From: RYN-417 sp043745485 | Lineage (GTDB): Bacteria; Patescibacteriota; Saccharimonadia; Saccharimonadales; JACDBH01 | Assembly: GCA_043745485.1 (NCBI GenBank) | Contig: JAYTSU010000040.1 | Coordinates: 1 to 13,323, forward strand | Reading direction: 5' to 3' | DNA length: 13,323 nt | Shown here: positions 13,031-13,323 of the stretch, in pieces | How positions within the stretch are numbered: position 1 is the first letter of the stretch | Layout of the letters: each line of letters begins with the position of its first letter | The notes under the pieces: generated by a model | The model's input: the letters and a program-made list of their open reading frames with translations, nothing else | Databases searched by the model: none | What the model was told of the DNA's origin: nothing | Made by a program: the position numbers and the translations under genes

Positions 13031-13156
13031 CTGATCTGTTCATCAGAGTTCAAAACGGTTCGCCTTGATTGTGTAAACAAGAGAGTCAACGTACGAGGGC
13101 ACAAGAGACGGAAAAGTGGTCGACCTGACTGTTTAACAATCAAGGAAAAACTATAC
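13031..13156 (+). promoter_or_regulatory. Structured 5' leader of the RRM gene with SD-sequestering stem
   Basis: CCTTGATTGT (13063-13072) pairs perfectly with ACAATCAAGG (13136-13145). After one bulged G (13073), TAAAC (13074-13078) pairs with GTTTA (13131-13135), and inside that AGTCA (13084-13088) can pair with TGACT (13126-13130). The 3' arm contains AAGG of the Shine-Dalgarno AAGGA (13142-13146), which lies 10 bases before the ATG. A small upstream hairpin, CTGAT/ATCAG (13031-13035, 13042-13046), precedes it. AAAACGGT occurs at both 12994-13001 and 13052-13059. The arrangement suggests translational control, for example by temperature or by the RRM protein binding its own mRNA; that is inferred. 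No known riboswitch class is recognised. Confidence 0.6.
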
Positions 13157-13323
13157 ATGTACAAACTATTTGTAGGCGGCCTCCCATTCTCGACAACTGA
13201 TGACGAGATGAAGGATGTGTTCGCTGCTCACGGTACTGTTGCATCAGCTGTTGTGGTCAAAGACCGCGATACTGGCCGCAGTAAGGGCTTTGGCTTCGTC
13301 GAATTCGAAAACGATGAAGAAGG
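13157..13323 (+). CDS. RRM-domain RNA-binding protein, N-terminal part, 3' end outside window
   Basis: ATG at 13157, open to the window edge (55 complete codons). It encodes a single RNA recognition motif from the first residues: RNP2 is LFVGGLPF (4-11) and RNP1 KGFGFVEF (near 45-52), with the aromatic residues that stack on RNA bases present. DRDTGRSKGFGFVEF is the usual consensus of small bacterial RRM proteins (about 80-130 residues), known in cyanobacteria and several other phyla. They bind single-stranded RNA in the cytoplasm and are often cold- or stress-regulated. AAGGA at 13142-13146 is the Shine-Dalgarno, 10 bases from the ATG, and can be hidden in a leader stem. Confidence 0.93.
   Translation, partial: MYKLFVGGLPFSTTDDEMKDVFAAHGTVASAVVVKDRDTGRSKGFGFVEFENDEE

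Noticed and set aside
12643..13156. A known structured RNA (RNase P, tmRNA, SRP, 6S) in the long gap
   Set aside because: I looked for hallmark sequences of these RNAs on both strands and recognised none; the structure seen is explained by the small unit and the RRM leader.
1..13323. Mobile element, CRISPR array, toxin-antitoxin or phage-defence system
   Set aside because: No transposase, integrase, terminal inverted repeats, spaced palindromic repeats or defence nuclease motifs are present; the kinase-like and RRM domains have better readings in their own contexts.

Overview
The window reads as a chromosomal segment of a compact, moderately AT-rich bacterium. Nothing in it looks like a phage, plasmid, insertion sequence or CRISPR array. 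The combination of an RRM-type RNA-binding protein, very short gene spacing, start codons placed directly behind extended -10 promoters, and large surface or envelope proteins of unusual architecture suggests a Patescibacteria/CPR lineage, most likely Candidatus Saccharibacteria (TM7). That assignment is inference; no rRNA or ribosomal protein is present to prove it. None of the nine complete, confidently called genes uses TGA as stop (five TAG, four TAA).

Layout. Left edge, minus strand: lepA (C-terminus cut by the window edge), preceded by a murJ-type flippase. Divergent from murJ, with a consensus promoter, is a secreted or membrane protein carrying a cohesin-like domain, two membrane segments, an Ig-like domain and a C-terminal dockerin-like repeat pair. 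Next, minus strand: a translationally coupled pair (MsrQ/ferric-reductase-like membrane protein, then a small secreted protein whose predicted mature N-terminus is histidine), ftsH and tilS. From 8605 on the plus strand: a CNNM/CBS membrane protein resembling eukaryotic CNNMs, an elongator tRNA-Met, and a 790-residue fusion of PAP2 phosphatase, a kinase-like domain and an LPG-synthase-type membrane domain. Convergent with the fusion, overlapping by 4 bp, is a YqeG-type HAD phosphatase.

The right end (12643-13156) is the longest stretch without a recognisable gene, but it is not empty. It holds a minus-strand transcription unit (TTGACA-N17-TATAGT promoter, four ATTTTGTT repeats, a possible 41-codon ORF, a hairpin terminator with a U tract). 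Abutting it are divergent promoter candidates and a long leader for the RRM gene that begins at 13157. In that leader, a 15-bp stem with one bulged base would pair the Shine-Dalgarno sequence with a segment about 75 nt upstream.

How the genes fit together. LepA, TilS and tRNA-Met serve translation, and FtsH serves membrane protein quality control. MurJ, the PAP2-kinase-flippase fusion and YqeG point to envelope lipid handling. The cohesin/dockerin protein and the haem-type membrane pair are the most unusual accessory functions. Start sites fall into two classes: lepA, tilS, cnnM and yqeG have an extended -10 ending 6-10 nt before the start codon (apparently leaderless), while ftsH and the RRM gene have leaders with a clear Shine-Dalgarno sequence and the cohesin gene has a close-spaced one.
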